Shown here: positions 50,242 to 62,024 of the stretch, piece by piece
Layout of the letters: every line of letters begins with the position of its first letter
Numbering within the stretch: the first letter of the stretch is position 1
DNA from: Nitzschia sp. DOCU1
Taxonomy: Eukaryota > Bacillariophyta > Bacillariophyceae > Bacillariales > Bacillariaceae
Reading direction: 5' to 3'
Assembly: GCA_951394045.1 (NCBI GenBank)
Contig: OX595986.1
Span: 372,001 to 436,000 of the forward strand
DNA length: 64,000 nucleotides
The notes under the pieces: generated by a model
What the model was told of the DNA's origin: nothing
What the model saw: only the letters and a program-made list of their open reading frames with translations
Databases searched by the model: none
Program-made: the position numbers and the translations under genes

Positions 50242-51330
50242 GAGTCCTTTTCCACCCCTTCATCTCTGTAGCGATCGAGGCCTTGATTGCTTCTGACGGG
50301 GATTTGTTTCTATCAAGAAGTCACCTCTCGCTTCATTCTATGTATTTGCACAGGTTCTGCGGGTAGTTTGTTTTGATCAATTTGTATAACACAATTATGT
50401 AAAGACACCATACATCAAACCCAGCTCTTTTTGAGTATGGTCACGGGACCAGCTATATATCTTTACGGCATTCCCGGCTGTACGTGGAAGCGAGGTTGGC
50501 TCTTCATCTTCTTACTTGTGGTGGACCACCGCCGGTCGACATCATGACTCGCTACTTGTTAGTTGTGGTGGTGCTGCTCATTTGTTCTTATTGGCCAGAG
50601 CTGCTGGAATGACGTAAGTACGCAAGCAAGATGACGAGATTAAATTGATATCTCGACTGGGGCACGAGGACAAGTCGCTACCGAATGTGGATATACTAGG
50701 ACACCTCCATCGCTAGAGCGTCCTCAAGGTCTCATTGCCGTTGATTTCTTCAACAATGGGTCGGTCTATCTATCTGGCGCCCGGGCGAGCCTTTCACAGC
50801 ATTGTGCAAAAGATGGCGGTTGTGCACGAAGACCATTTTTCTCGACGGTTCAGAATCACTAATATCCGGCGTGACATGACATCTTGAACTTTCCTTGTCG
50901 AGCCAGATGGTGATGGGTACAATAAATGTGAATCCTTGTGCGACAACTCACAATCTCTCCATTCCCACTATTATCAATGGATGCAGAGAATTTCGGAGAA
51001 CGCTGCTGCACTACTTGTACCACCGACAAATTAAATCCTTGCGCACAGGACACCAATAATGATGTTGGATTCCCGTGCGACGACCCCGAATCTCTGCCTT
51101 CCCACTCGGCAGAATATGTTCGACAGTGCAAGATCTTGTTTTGCAGAACCCTTGACACTGTGTTTTGTGCAGAATACAGAAGTGGTCATAAATTTGTGAA
51201 GCAAGTCCATCGCTAGATGTAGGCTCGATATCGATCTTGAATAAGCTCATTCTTGTGACCTGTCATCTTAATCTATCTTTCTGCTTTTGACTTTAGGCTG
51301 CACTTGTCGAGAAAAAACAACAGTCTCACC
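50242..51330. other. Intergenic between the two SLC6 copies
   Basis: About 1.1 kb of sequence without a supported gene. A 92-codon plus-strand frame (50938-51216) has many cysteines but no similarity to a known family and overlaps a minus-strand frame, so it was not accepted. Confidence 0.4.
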
Positions 51331-53425
51331 ATGTCGGAAGATCAACCTGTACGTGAGACTAAGCGACACGCTACATTTGGGACCGAGGTCTCGGATGATA
51401 GCTCCGAGGGCGATCGCGACCGTTGGCCATCCAGGACGGCGTTTTATTTGGCAGCGGTCGGAAGTGCTGTTGGATTTGGAAATGTCTGGCGATTTCCCGC
51501 ACTTGCCAAGGATTACGGAGGCGGGGCATTCTTTGTTCCGTGGCTCATGGCCCTCTTCATTGTCGGCTTGCCCATGTTGATCCTTGAGATTTCTCTCGGT
51601 CAGTACCACCAGACTGGAAACGCCGGTGTCTTTGGAAGTTTCCACGCCAGATTTCGTGGTATTGGAATTGCCAGTGTCGCTTCTGGCTACATGCTTGTCG
51701 TCTACTACAGCATGCTCTTGTCCTGGGTCACCCGGGCATTCTTCCAGTCCTGGTCTGCGGAAGCTCCCTGGACTGATCCTGGTATCACTGGTGAGGAGGC
51801 CGTAACTTATTTCACAAATGTAAGCACCTGCAAGCTCAACATTCGAAATTCTCAATCGGAATCTAAAACTCTTTTTTGTTGCCGAAAAGGATATTATCGG
51901 AATGGAAACCCTTGGGCCGGACCTCCGTCCAACTCGCGTCGTCGGACAAAACGTTGGATACTCAGTCGTTGTTTGGCTCTGTATCTGGTCCTGCATCGCC
52001 TTTGGCCTCAAGTGGACGGGCCGCATCGCTTACATCAGCATGGGCCTTCCAATTCTGCTTCTTTTTCTCTTTTTGGGAAAAGCCTGCACCTTGGAAGGAG
52101 CCTCGGAGGGTATCCAAGCTTACATTGGGGAATGGGACATGAGCGTCTTGAAGGACCGCCCCGATGTTTGGAGTACTGCCGTCACCCAAGTCTTCTTCTC
52201 GTTGTCGGTCACCTTCGGAACGATGACTGCATACGGAAGTCACTGTCCTCGTGGCGAGCCTGCCTTTGCCAACGCTACATTCATCGGTCTTTCCGATTCT
52301 TTGTTCTCTTTCATTTCCGGTTTTGCCGTATTCGCAGCCATTGGCCACTTGGCCTGGCAGCAAGGCGTTCCCGTTGACGAAGTCCCCTACGCAGGATTCA
52401 GTTTGGTCTTTGGAACCTGGCCCGTTGTATTTGGATCACTCCCAGGAGGCCAACACTGGGTCCGCCTGCTTTTCTTTGATCTTTTCCTTCTTGGAATCGA
52501 CTCGGCCTTTTCCATCATCGAAGGCCCCCTTACAGTCATTCTCGACAATCCCAAATACGGGGTCATTCCCAAGTGGAAAATGTGCGGGCTCTTGTGTTTT
52601 GTAGCCTTCCTACTCTCTATCATGTACGCCACCGACGCTGGCCTCATCTTCTTGGACACTATCGACTTTTACATCAACTTTGTGCTTCTGTTGATTGGTC
52701 TCTTCGAGTCGTTTGGAGCTGGATGGGTTTCCAACATTGAAAGCCAGATCGCCAGCCTCGGCCCCCAGGCTGTCGTCTGCTACATGTTCACCAACTTTGG
52801 ATCTATCATTGTCGCTTGTGGACTTTGGTTTGGGCTTGACTCTAGCAAGGCCGTATGGGGCGGATTCGTCGGCCTGTTCTTGTGCTACTTTGCAGGCTGG
52901 GGTGTTACCTGCTTCCTTCTCTCCAAGAAGATGGCCGAAGAGCCCGGCAAGTGGACGTGGAAAACCATCCTGTACGAGTTGTGCCTCAAGAACGTTATGG
53001 ATCTTCGCGATGAGCTCTCGGCCGTGGTTGGATACATGCCCTGGTTGTGGGCCTTTGCCATGAAGAATCTCATCCCGCACATTCTTTTGGTTCTCTTTAT
53101 TAACCTCGCCCAATCGAGCAACGCCGAGGGCAAGTCTCTTTTCGGACACTACGGAGGATACGTGGCATGGCCATACCAAGTTTTGGGCATTTTATGCGTC
53201 GTCTTTGCTGCTTGCATTATTTTGGTCGGAGCGGCCATGCCTCGAGTGTTTGAACCCTTTGACATTCCGTACCGCAAGGCTCTGGAAGCCGCCCAGGCCC
53301 CACAAAAGCAACTTGAGGACACTGAGACTGGTGCCAAGAAGGATGCCTCTGAGGAGGAAGGAGAAGAGGTTTCACCGAAAGGAGACGAGAATGAAGCAGT
53401 TGCTTCCGTTGAAGCTGAGGCTTAG
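51331..53425 (+). CDS. SLC6-type sodium:neurotransmitter symporter family transporter, copy 2
   Basis: Exons are 51331-51819 and 51890-53425 with a 70-nt intron at the same place as in copy 1, giving 674 residues. It is very similar to copy 1 throughout (IGMETLGPDLRPTR begins exon 2 in both) and keeps the same helix 1 signature GSAVGFGNVWRFP. Differences cluster in the N-terminus, a region after helix 5 and an extracellular loop (HCPRGEPAFANATFIG against GCPRGEPAFTNSVVVG). Two blocks of 121 and 143 bp are identical to copy 1, so the pair arose by recent tandem duplication or exchanged sequence. Substrate is unknown. Confidence 0.9.
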
Positions 53426-54308
53426 AGCTTTGTCCCCTCCTCTCATCTGCAGCGATCGAGGCCTTGATTGCCTCTTGCTGGGATTTTTATGTCAATATAT
53501 TATCGATGCCATGCCTACTTTGACTTTAGTAAATTGTTTACTGTGCCCACGTTTCCGTACGGTAGTTTCATGATTTCTGCAGTCCGCAGTATTAAATTAG
53601 GACGATTCGTCATGAATGAATCGACGGCAAACTGCTGGGCGTTTTACACTTTGTTCATCAGGACACCAGGAGTGATGACAGTCCCCCCGAATGATCCGCT
53701 GGCCATCGCCTTCATTTGTCGAGGTCTTTTCTCTCGACAAATCCTCTTGTCGCGTCTTCCATCTGTGCCGAGAAGACGATGCAAGTATCAAACGCAAAAC
53801 GTCGAGTTTATTGGTGATGGAAATGAGAGGCGTGCCGTTCTTCGAAAATTTTCCGATCTGCTTTGCTAAAGTCGGACTTGTTCGACTGCAAAGTCCTTGT
53901 CGCGCACGGACGGTCGGTAGAAACACGTGACAGACAGTATCACGTAGAGGCGCACGGACGGTCGGTAGAAACACGTGACAGTACTGTATCACGTCGAGGA
54001 GCAATGGTATTCAATGAGCAGCGGCTATGATAACCATGGCAAGGACAGGGGCAATGGCGGTCGGCAGACACAACGTGACAAAGACACGACGAGCAAGACC
54101 TAATTCACTCTTGCTCCGGTAATTGGTGTGGTCAGAGGCCGGTCATTCGTTTCGCATCAGGACGACGCTCCTCAAAATATAGTTCGACGACTGACTCGCG
54201 CGAGACTCTGGAGATGATTGATGGACATCGGCGCGCAAATTTCTTGTAGGAGTTGAGTTGTGGGTGGGGACATCACAGGCAGGGTCTCAGCGAGCTGCAC
54301 TATTATCC
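53426..54308. other. Intergenic with 48-bp tandem repeat
   Basis: No gene is supported here. It contains two copies of a 48-bp unit at about 53902-53999 (separate entry) and several GTGACA/CACGTG words. Confidence 0.5.
53902..53999. repeat. 48-bp tandem repeat with CACGTG sites, two copies
   Basis: Unit 1 starts at 53902 and unit 2 at 53950; both begin GCGCACGGACGGTCGGTAG and contain AAACACGTGACAG and a TATCACGT. The inner part of unit 2 includes the near palindrome CGTGACAGTACTGTATCACG. A third partial word (GCGGTCGGCAGACACAACGTGACA) follows near 54057. CACGTG and TGACA words could bind bHLH/bZIP-type factors, which is inference. Confidence 0.7.
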
Positions 54309-55976
54309 ATGGCGACAGTCGGGCATCGGAGGTTGTTTATTCTCTGGTGGTTTTCTTGGTTGCTCGTTGCTTATCCATGGCAATGCCTGGGCCTTTCGGC
54401 TCCCATCCACAAGCAATCAGGTGGGGTACCGGGAACGAATCGAGTCGGTCGGGATGAATCCTCTTCATCTCTGCCACACCCCACTGGATTTTATATCCAC
54501 ATCCCCTACTGTCGACGAAGATGTCGCTATTGCAACTTTTCCATTGTTCCCATTGGACTAGTATCCGATGAAAAGTCATCATCCTTTGCCGTCATTCATG
54601 AACAATATCAAGCTGATCTCTTTGCCGAGTTGGACGTGCTCCTCCAACAAGAACAGGGACGAAACAGTGTTTTATCTTCGATATACTTTGGAGGTGGGAC
54701 GCCTAGTCTGGCACCGGTTGACATGATTCAGGGGATATTGCAGCGTATCTTACAATCATCGTCTCCATTTACTTTGGCGGACAATGCTGAAATTACCATG
54801 GAAATGGATCCAGGAACCTTTTCCTTGGAGCAATTACAGTCCCTCAAAGATCTGGGGGTCAACCGTATCTCCTTGGGCGTACAATCCTTTGATGATTCCA
54901 TCTTGGAGGCCATGGGTAGGGTCCATCGTCGATCAGATGCAATGGAGGCAATTCAAATGATTCATGAAGTCTTTGGAGAAGATGCCAATTATTCCATGGA
55001 TCTCATTTCTGGAGTACCAGGGTTAACAACGGCAAGATGGATAGAAACACTCGACACGGCTACAACAACGTTTGGACCCCCGTCTCATTTGAGCATATAT
55101 GATTTGCAAGTCGAAGAAGGCACCGTCTTTTCCACGTGGTACAACAACGGCGACGATGCTTCGTCCAAGAAGGCGAGGAGTCGAATCGCCAAGATTCCCA
55201 TCTTGCCCAATGAAGAGTCTGTAGCGTTCATGTACAAATTTAGTGCAGGGTACTTGAGACGGAAAGGATATGAACACTATGAAGGTACGTCTAATAGAGT
55301 GGAGTAGTAGTTATGGCTGTTTGGCGCGGCTTGGTAATGCACTCATCTGTTATTCACGTTGCTGCTTCGATGTATTACAGTCAGTTCCTATGCGAATCGG
55401 GGTACAAAAGATACTGATGTGACCAACAAGCAGGTAGTATCAACCAGACGAAGCCGCCACAATCAAATCTATTGGGCAACCTTGAGCCATTGGTACGCGG
55501 TGGGGTTGGGAGCTACGAGCTGCGTCCAGGGTCGGCTAGAGGCTCGTCCAAAGACAATGTCGGATTATCACGATTGGGTCATGGCAAAACAACAAGGGCA
55601 AGCAATTGAAACCACTGCCGTCGGTACGTCTACGGCGCGAGATGAACAAGAAGGAGATGCGCGGACGGAGGGTGACTTGTTGACAGACATTATCATGAAG
55701 CGGTTACGGACATCGGACGGATTGGACTTGGATTTCATTGAGCAGAGATTCGGTGCAAAGATTGTCGAAACGATCTTGAAGGGGGCTACGTTGGGCTTGG
55801 AACTCAACATGGCAGAACTAATTCCGCCAGATGGGGATGATTCTAATGCTGCGTCTAGGGGAGAAACTTCCAACAGCATGCCTCTGAGGTCCGTGCTACG
55901 ATTGACAGATCCAGAAGGGTTCCTCTATTCGAACTATATCATATCTAGCATATTCGCAGAGCTTGGGTACGAATAG
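54309..55976 (+). CDS. HemW-like radical SAM protein, two exons
   Basis: Exons are 54309-55284 and 55381-55976 with a 96-nt intron (GTACGT to TTACAG), giving about 523 residues. The ATG at 54309 is followed by a hydrophobic segment (LFILWWFSWLLVAYPW), a possible signal or plastid pre-sequence. The radical SAM motif is CRRRCRYCNF, C-x3-C-x2-C-x-F. HemN-type coproporphyrinogen oxidases have a fourth Cys where this has Phe, so it is closer to HemW. Also present are YFGGGTPSLAP, the S-adenosylmethionine-binding glycines, and GYEHYE-VSSYAN across the intron, matching the family's YEISNFA. RHNQIYW follows. HemW-type proteins deliver heme; the precise role here is inferred. Confidence 0.8.
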
Positions 55977-56838
55977 GAGCTGTAGGCGATGCTACCCCGC
56001 CGCGGATTTTCAATCACACGGATCTGGGTTCGGTGGTCAACGACCTTCAACTTCGGACGCGCCGAGGGAGACAGCACTTCAACGCTTCACTGCGACTATG
56101 ATCCCATAGTGGTCTCTGTTGTCAGAAGATGTGACAGCTACTCCGCTCGGTTCCGAACCCGTCATCACGAAGCTTTGAACAGTCCTTTCAACTCTGCTTA
56201 GGACGTATGTGTTCCTGCAAGCAGGAACTAATCTGCTTAAGTCACTGTTTGCATTTGCATTATTCGCTGACCTACCGATTATCACCTACCGCAACACCGT
56301 CTAATACAATTATCTCGCTTGCCCTTGAGCATTATAGCTTTCCTAAGCTAGGTAGAGAGAGGTGAGAATGCGAAGAAAGAAATCTCTATGCTAATGTAGA
56401 TCTGCATTCCTCGAGGATCAACACGCGAACTCTCTAGGAAACTCCGTATAGTGCATGCAGGAATCGATATAGCCCTCTTATCTTTTAGTTGTTAAACGGA
56501 AATCTCTCTTTTCTAACTTTCAAATCTGAGCGGTTTTTGTTTATGGAATCCAAAACGTCTCTTGCGACGAAGGGAAGCCGGGCATGTTCGACTGCTGTCA
56601 TCCGACATTTTGTGTTATGAAAATAGAAAGCTTTCCATAGCTCTGTTGAATTGATTACAAGGATAGAACGTGATCTGGACAGTTCCGAGAGAATTCACCT
56701 CGAGAATATCTCTAAAAGGTAAGTTTGGAACGAAAGGCCGGGAAAATTCTTGCAAGATATCGGGATAGCCGCAGATTTCTCACTGCTCAACACCACTCAT
56801 AAAATCATTCATTGCACACAAAAAATAGGGACCCAAGG
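55977..56838. other. Intergenic, nothing recognised
   Basis: About 860 bp. No gene or repeat was recognised; the right end is the leader of the next gene. Confidence 0.4.
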
Positions 56839-57681
56839 ATGACGGGAAATAACGCAACAAATGTAACAAATGCTCCACTCGATATCAGAGGGAAGGGCAG
56901 CATGCGTAACGTCCTGTATCGAGTGCTGTCCGTTTCAGCATTGATCGAAAGAAAGGCGCCATCGGCGTTCGACAACATTCGGGTGGGAAAGACAAGAGAA
57001 AAACGACTAGCACGATACCTCAGTGAATCGTCGGAAGTCACCTGCGAAACGTACGATGGAGAAGGATCTTATTCTCGTCTCGGATCTTCCACCAAGTCGA
57101 TTCCTGTTCCGTTCCCGCGGTTGTCAGTCCAGAAGACACGAACAAAGCGTGATAAAATGCATGTTTCCTTTGACCAGATTGCTGTCTATGAGCATCCATT
57201 GATCCTGGGGGACCACCCTGGAGTTTCCAACGGAGCGCCCACCTGCCTCGATTGGAAATGTCAGGAGAAGTACGAAATGACCCTGGACACCTACGAGAAG
57301 GAAAAAGGCTCGAGAACGATGCGTTCTCGCCAAGAGATGCTACTCTCTGCTCATCAGCGATCACAACTTCTACTCAGAGCTGGACATAGCTTGTATGAGA
57401 TCGGGCGTGCTGCTATCCAAGTTGAGGAATACCAACGGGAACGCCTGGAGGCATTGAAGCAGATGCTGTCTATTAGTTTCGGCCGGACGCTAGGGTTTGT
57501 ATTGGGTGGACGAGAACAGCGAAGTCTCCTACGTTTTCCCAACGTGGTGAAAGATGTCAAGAAAGGAATGTCCCTCAAGCGTCAAGTGGAAATACCATTG
57601 CCACGTAGAAAGAAAACCAGTACCAAGGGTGGCGTCGATCTGTTAGATACCCAGACAGCCCCCATCACCATCAGCAGTTAA
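56839..57681 (+). CDS. Diatom-type 'GDxPxVSxGxP' family protein, unknown function
   Basis: The ATG at 56839 (MTGNNATN) gives 280 residues; an in-frame TTG at 56812 was not taken as the start. In the middle is VSFDQIAVYEHPLILGDHPGVSNGAP followed by CLDW. That pattern (V-x-F, then LGDxPxVSxGxP, then a W) occurs in a large protein family of diatoms with no assigned role. A long helical, Glu/Arg-rich stretch follows (RSRQEMLLSAHQRSQLL), then a basic tail. There is no signal peptide or transmembrane segment. It is a single exon. The family link is from pattern memory. Confidence 0.6.
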   Translation: MTGNNATNVTNAPLDIRGKGSMRNVLYRVLSVSALIERKAPSAFDNIRVGKTREKRLARYLSESSEVTCETYDGEGSYSRLGSSTKSIPVPFPRLSVQKTRTKRDKMHVSFDQIAVYEHPLILGDHPGVSNGAPTCLDWKCQEKYEMTLDTYEKEKGSRTMRSRQEMLLSAHQRSQLLLRAGHSLYEIGRAAIQVEEYQRERLEALKQMLSISFGRTLGFVLGGREQRSLLRFPNVVKDVKKGMSLKRQVEIPLPRRKKTSTKGGVDLLDTQTAPITISS

Positions 57682-57951
57682 TATCGGGGAACCAATCTAC
57701 TGCAATGCAAAGTTATCAAAAAAGGATTCTACTATTTTCGTTCGTCTATAGAACGTAGAGAAGCCTTCGTTCTAGAGCTCAGGCAATGCATGGTAACCCA
57801 CATCTTCTCGTCGATACTCGAAAGGAAGAGCAGCCCCATTAACCGACTGCCTTTTTGAACACAGCATTCCATCATCCTTCGACCTTTTGCAAACTCTAGA
57901 CTGATCTATCCACACTTTGATCGATTGATGCTTGGATATGTCCAATGTTTT

Positions 57952-59090
57952 CTATACCCAAACGCATTCGGATGATTGCGAGTTACTAGCAACCACTCGC
58001 GCACTCTCCGAGGAATGCTGGGTCTTTCGTGTATCAATATCCAAAATCTCCGTCGTCGTCGATATCCCATCGCAGTCCACATGCTCTGACCAGCTTCGTT
58101 GAGCATCCATGGCTTTGTTTGCCAATTCTAAAAGAAAGAATCGAAATGTTAGTAGAGCTCCGATCCATTCGCAATACTCTCCAAAGTAGGACTCACCATC
58201 TGCCACTTTGTTGCCATTCCGGTAAATATGTTCAAAGGTACAGTCGAGAGTCACACTGCTGCGCTTGCAAACGTCCTCGATCCGACGCAACCGGGCCTGA
58301 GCTATTCGGAACGTACTTTGAAGCGTATCTCCCACCTTGTAGGCACCTTTCATTTGCTCAATTACCAACTTGGAATCGCCTTGTATCGTTAATGAAACAC
58401 GTCGTTGCTTCTGCTGTGATTTGTCTTCATTCTCCAAGATATCACGGACACATTCCAAACCAGAAATTAGTCCCCAATATTCGGCGACATTGTTGGTTTG
58501 TTTTCCTTTGAGACATCTACAAATTCGTGTTTTGGAGCGTAGTAGAATCTTCTTGGTAGTAGAAAAACCTTCCTGGAGTTGTGTGCGTGACAATATCACC
58601 TCGGTTCCACACCCCGCCACGCCAGGATTTCCACGAGAACCACCATCAAAGCTCAACAAAATTGACACGTCGGCCGCACGTTCCATCTTTGGTCGTTTAC
58701 TGGCCACATCTGACGTATCGAAAAGCGCCGACGGCGACGACGTTCGCTTGGAAGAATGATTGTTGTTTGTTGTTTCATTGGGCGAATCTATTAGAGTCGT
58801 GACGACAGCTGTCATAGAGTTGCTGCTGGATCCATTTTCATTGATAAATTCTTGTGCTTCCGCCTTTGTTTTGAAACTCTTGTATTTGGCTCCGCGGAAA
58901 CCTTTTACCTGCAATGGGCCATGAATGGGGGCAGCAGCAGGTCAGTCGAACTGATTTTTACGGAAACAAAAGTTGCAGGAAGCCTCGACGACAACATTTC
59001 ACAACCCACCTGCTTTTCGCATTCTGCCCAAGAGTCGAAAATGCCCACAACACGGCCGACCGCTACGGCGTAAAACTTGGATTTTGCCAT
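57952..59090 (-). CDS. RNase HI with N-terminal viroplasmin (hybrid-binding) domain, three exons
   Basis: Exons are 59090-59010, 58908-58197 and 58127-57952, with introns of 101 and 69 nt, giving about 322 residues. The first 45 residues form the hybrid-binding (viroplasmin) domain: AKSKFYAVAVGRVVGIFDSW, then VKGFRGAKYKSFKTKAEAQEF across the first junction. The RNase H domain has all four acids: SFDGGSRGNPG (Asp), NNVAEYWGL (Glu), GDSKLVIEQ (Asp) and NKVADE (Asp). It cleaves RNA in RNA/DNA hybrids, in nucleus or mitochondria. An upstream in-frame start at 59168 would add a hydrophobic leader. The 69-nt intron is in frame and lacks stops, so unspliced RNA would still be translated. Confidence 0.85.
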
Positions 59091-59620
59091 GTTCCAAAGG
59101 AGCAGCAGCAAACAGAGGGATACTGTGCCCGCTAGCGCTTGCCGTTTTGATTGCTTCTCCTCAACCAAGAATCAGTGTGATTATTGACAAGTCGTCTAGT
59201 ACGTGTAGGAGCTCTTTGAGTGATGGGAATAGATGGCGATTGCGGGCCGACCATCATTGTGGTGGCGATTGCTGTGCACCCCCAAAATAAAGCGAGCCGA
59301 GAGCCGAGCGAGCGAAAAGCGTATCTTTGACTCCTTCGACCGAGGATGACGTCTTCGTCGTTCGTCGTCGTCCGAATGCATGTCCGGGAATGCCACCGTG
59401 AGTCACGTACCAGGTAATCCCTTCTCCGGATTCCGATTCTGCACCAATCAAACTGCGGGGGTGCATTTTCCCTCCATCGCGAAACGGAGAGCCAGTCATG
59501 CCCGTCCCCAAAAATAGGTACGGTAAAACACAAAAGAATCTTCTTTTGTTTCTCACAATGCGGTGACAACAAGACTTGATAGATACCATCACACTCTTCG
59601 CACCGTTCCTCAGCCGCCGA

Positions 59621-61403
59621 ATGGTAGACTCTCTGGATAGAATGGGCCCGAAACCTTCTTCGATCTACCCTTCTTTGCCATCCAAGTATCGCAGTAGTAG
59701 CATTAGCGGCACGCCGGGAACAACGGCGTCATCGTCGCCGGATCATAATCACCGACAACCTTCGACCATTGACGAAGAATCGTCGTCACATTTCTCGTCT
59801 CCTTCCAAATCACAGAAAACCTCCAAAATGGGACATCGAAACAGTCAAAATGCTTTGGCGTTCCTTTTCTCTCGCAACAAAAAGCGCAGTCAGAAGAAGA
59901 AAGAACAAAAAGGGGAAGGATCGCCTTTGTTATGGCACGACCGAGACGGCAAATCTTCCTTGTCTTCCTACCATGACGCTTCTCAAGACGGTTCCCACCC
60001 CTCCTCTCATCATTACGATCCGGAACTCGGCACGACACCCTTCCATCCCGTACCTCTTGATAAGAAAGATTATTGGAAAGTCCTGAAGCAACGCATTGTA
60101 CGCGGTGATTTGTTGTTGAGTGGGGCGAGCAGTGACAGTTTACAAGATCGGACCCGAAAAACGGGAAACTTTGTCGAAAAGCGTGAACACCAGTTGCAAC
60201 AAGCCATTGATGAAATACGCAAGGGTATGGAATTTCGTCTCTGGCATGGCATTGTGGCAATCTTGATTTATTTGGGAATTTCGGTGGCCTGCTTTAATAC
60301 CATTTTTGAACCAGAATGGACCGTTTTGGACAGCATGTACTTTGCCATGGTCACATTGACAACGGTGGGGTAAGTGACACGCGCAAAGCTTAGAAAGTCA
60401 AGGACTTTGTCCTCGTCGTAGCACAATGTATCCGTGATCTCACCATGCATTCTTCTTATATGACTCTACTAGTTATGGTGACGAAGTTCCAACCTCTGGG
60501 GCCAGCATGGTGTTTACGTGTTTATATGCGCTGTCGGGAGTTGCCATTCTCGGTGTGGCTCTCGGTATTTTGGGAAGTAATCTAGTGGACGCTCAAGAAG
60601 CCATGGCAAACAAGGCAGAGGATTTGCTCAAATTTCAAGTCTTGAGTGTCTTTGACACCACTTCGGGGCTCAAGACAAAGGAACAAATTCTAGAAGAAGA
60701 CCAGGAGAACGAGGACGAAAGTGCTGAAATAGCGCGACGACCCACTCTACTTCGTTCTTCTGTTGCTTTTCTTCGGGGCTTTCTTCCTTTATTGGCCCTC
60801 CTGCTCGGTCTGGCGTATTGGATTGGTCATCGTGCCGGATGGACGCTACTCGAAATCATCTACTTCTTGGTTGTAACAGCGACGACTGTTGGATTCGGCG
60901 ATTTCACGCCGAAATCAGACGAAGAAAAGATGATTGCCCTTCTTTTTATTCCCATTGCGGTAGGAGCCATGGGCGTCTGGCTTGGGGGCGTCGCCAACAT
61001 TATCGTAGAGTCTCGGTCGGCACGGTATCGACGCAACATGGGCATGAAGGAACTCACGCAACATGATCTGGACATTATGGATCGTGATGGGGATGGCAAT
61101 GTCACACGAGCCGAGTTTTTGGAATTCATGCTTGTGGCCATGAATAAGATTGATCAAGATCTAGTGGAAGAGTTGCGTCGACATTTTGATCGTCTGGATG
61201 CGGACGGAACTGGTGAACTGACCAAGAACGATTTGATCGAAGTGGCTCGTAAGAAACTCCACAGTCCAGTTCACAAACTACATTTGTCCATGTACAAGAA
61301 ACGCCTCATGGAGACCTCTCGACCGCGGCATGCTTTAGTGGCAGAATGGAGTACCCGCTTCTTTTCGGGACTTGGATTCAACAGCAATCAAACACCAGTC
61401 TAG
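59621..61403 (+). CDS. Two-pore potassium channel with EF-hands (TPK-like), two exons
   Basis: Exons are 59621-60369 and 60473-61403 with a 103-nt intron, giving about 559 residues. The first junction falls inside the filter: TLTTVG-YGDEVP, a K+ selectivity sequence TVGYGD. The second pore has TATTVGFGDFTP. Two helices flank each filter (LWHGIVAILIYLGISVACF; ALLLGLAYWIGHR). A Ser-rich cytoplasmic N-terminus of about 190 residues precedes the first pore. Two EF-hands follow the second: DRDGDGNVTRAEF and DADGTGELTKNDL, both with the Asp residues for Ca2+. This is the layout of plant vacuolar TPK channels, gated by cytosolic Ca2+. A vacuolar or other inner membrane is inferred. Confidence 0.85.
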
Positions 61404-62024
61404 TCACGATAGTACTGGACAAATTTGCATCAAACGTAAAAAAATCCACCGCTAGTCAGCATCCTTTTCGGGTTTATTTGTTAAAGTTGCAAGGTCATCC
61501 TAGACAATGGGACCAATGCGGGCTGGAATCACGCCATTCCTTGCATCATAGAAACTCAAAATCTACTCGAACATCAGCATATTGGGTACGACGACAAAAC
61601 GATGTAGTAACTGGTATTCTCACAGACTTGCTTGAAGACTACTAGTAGTGGGAAGCAGCTACTGGTAGAGATACGAACTTCTCTGGGTACGAATTCAGCC
61701 TCACTTTGGATCTAAGAAAGTTAGAGCGACGGCAATGGTTTTGTGCTTGCCTCCTTGCGCTTGCTAGCTGCGGACTATGCCACAGCACGAAGATTGCTCT
61801 GCTAGAAGCAGGTCTCGTCCAACGACCTGGTTTTCAAAATCCACTCGATTGCTGGTTCTTTGGGTAGCTTCACTTTGTGCTCTTGCCTGCTACCGCTTCT
61901 ACCGGTAGGTAAGGGCACCATCACACAGTCGCACTATAGCTAGTAGACCCCGCACGAAGAAAAATTCTTACTTGCTGCTGTGAAATCGTGTATTTTTTCC
62001 TTAGATACACTGTTAGGTTGTATT
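61404..62024. other. Intergenic with CTACCGGTAG at 61899
   Basis: No gene is supported. CTACCGGTAG occurs at 61899-61908 and near matches (CTACTGGTAG) at about 61661. Confidence 0.45.

Noticed and set aside
50859..51216. Cys-rich 92-codon frame and its antisense partner between SLC6 copies
   Set aside because: No signal peptide, no family pattern and both strands are equally open.
53597..54004. Minus-strand frame with repeated CHVFLPTVRA
   Set aside because: The protein repeat is only the translation of the 48-bp DNA tandem repeat.
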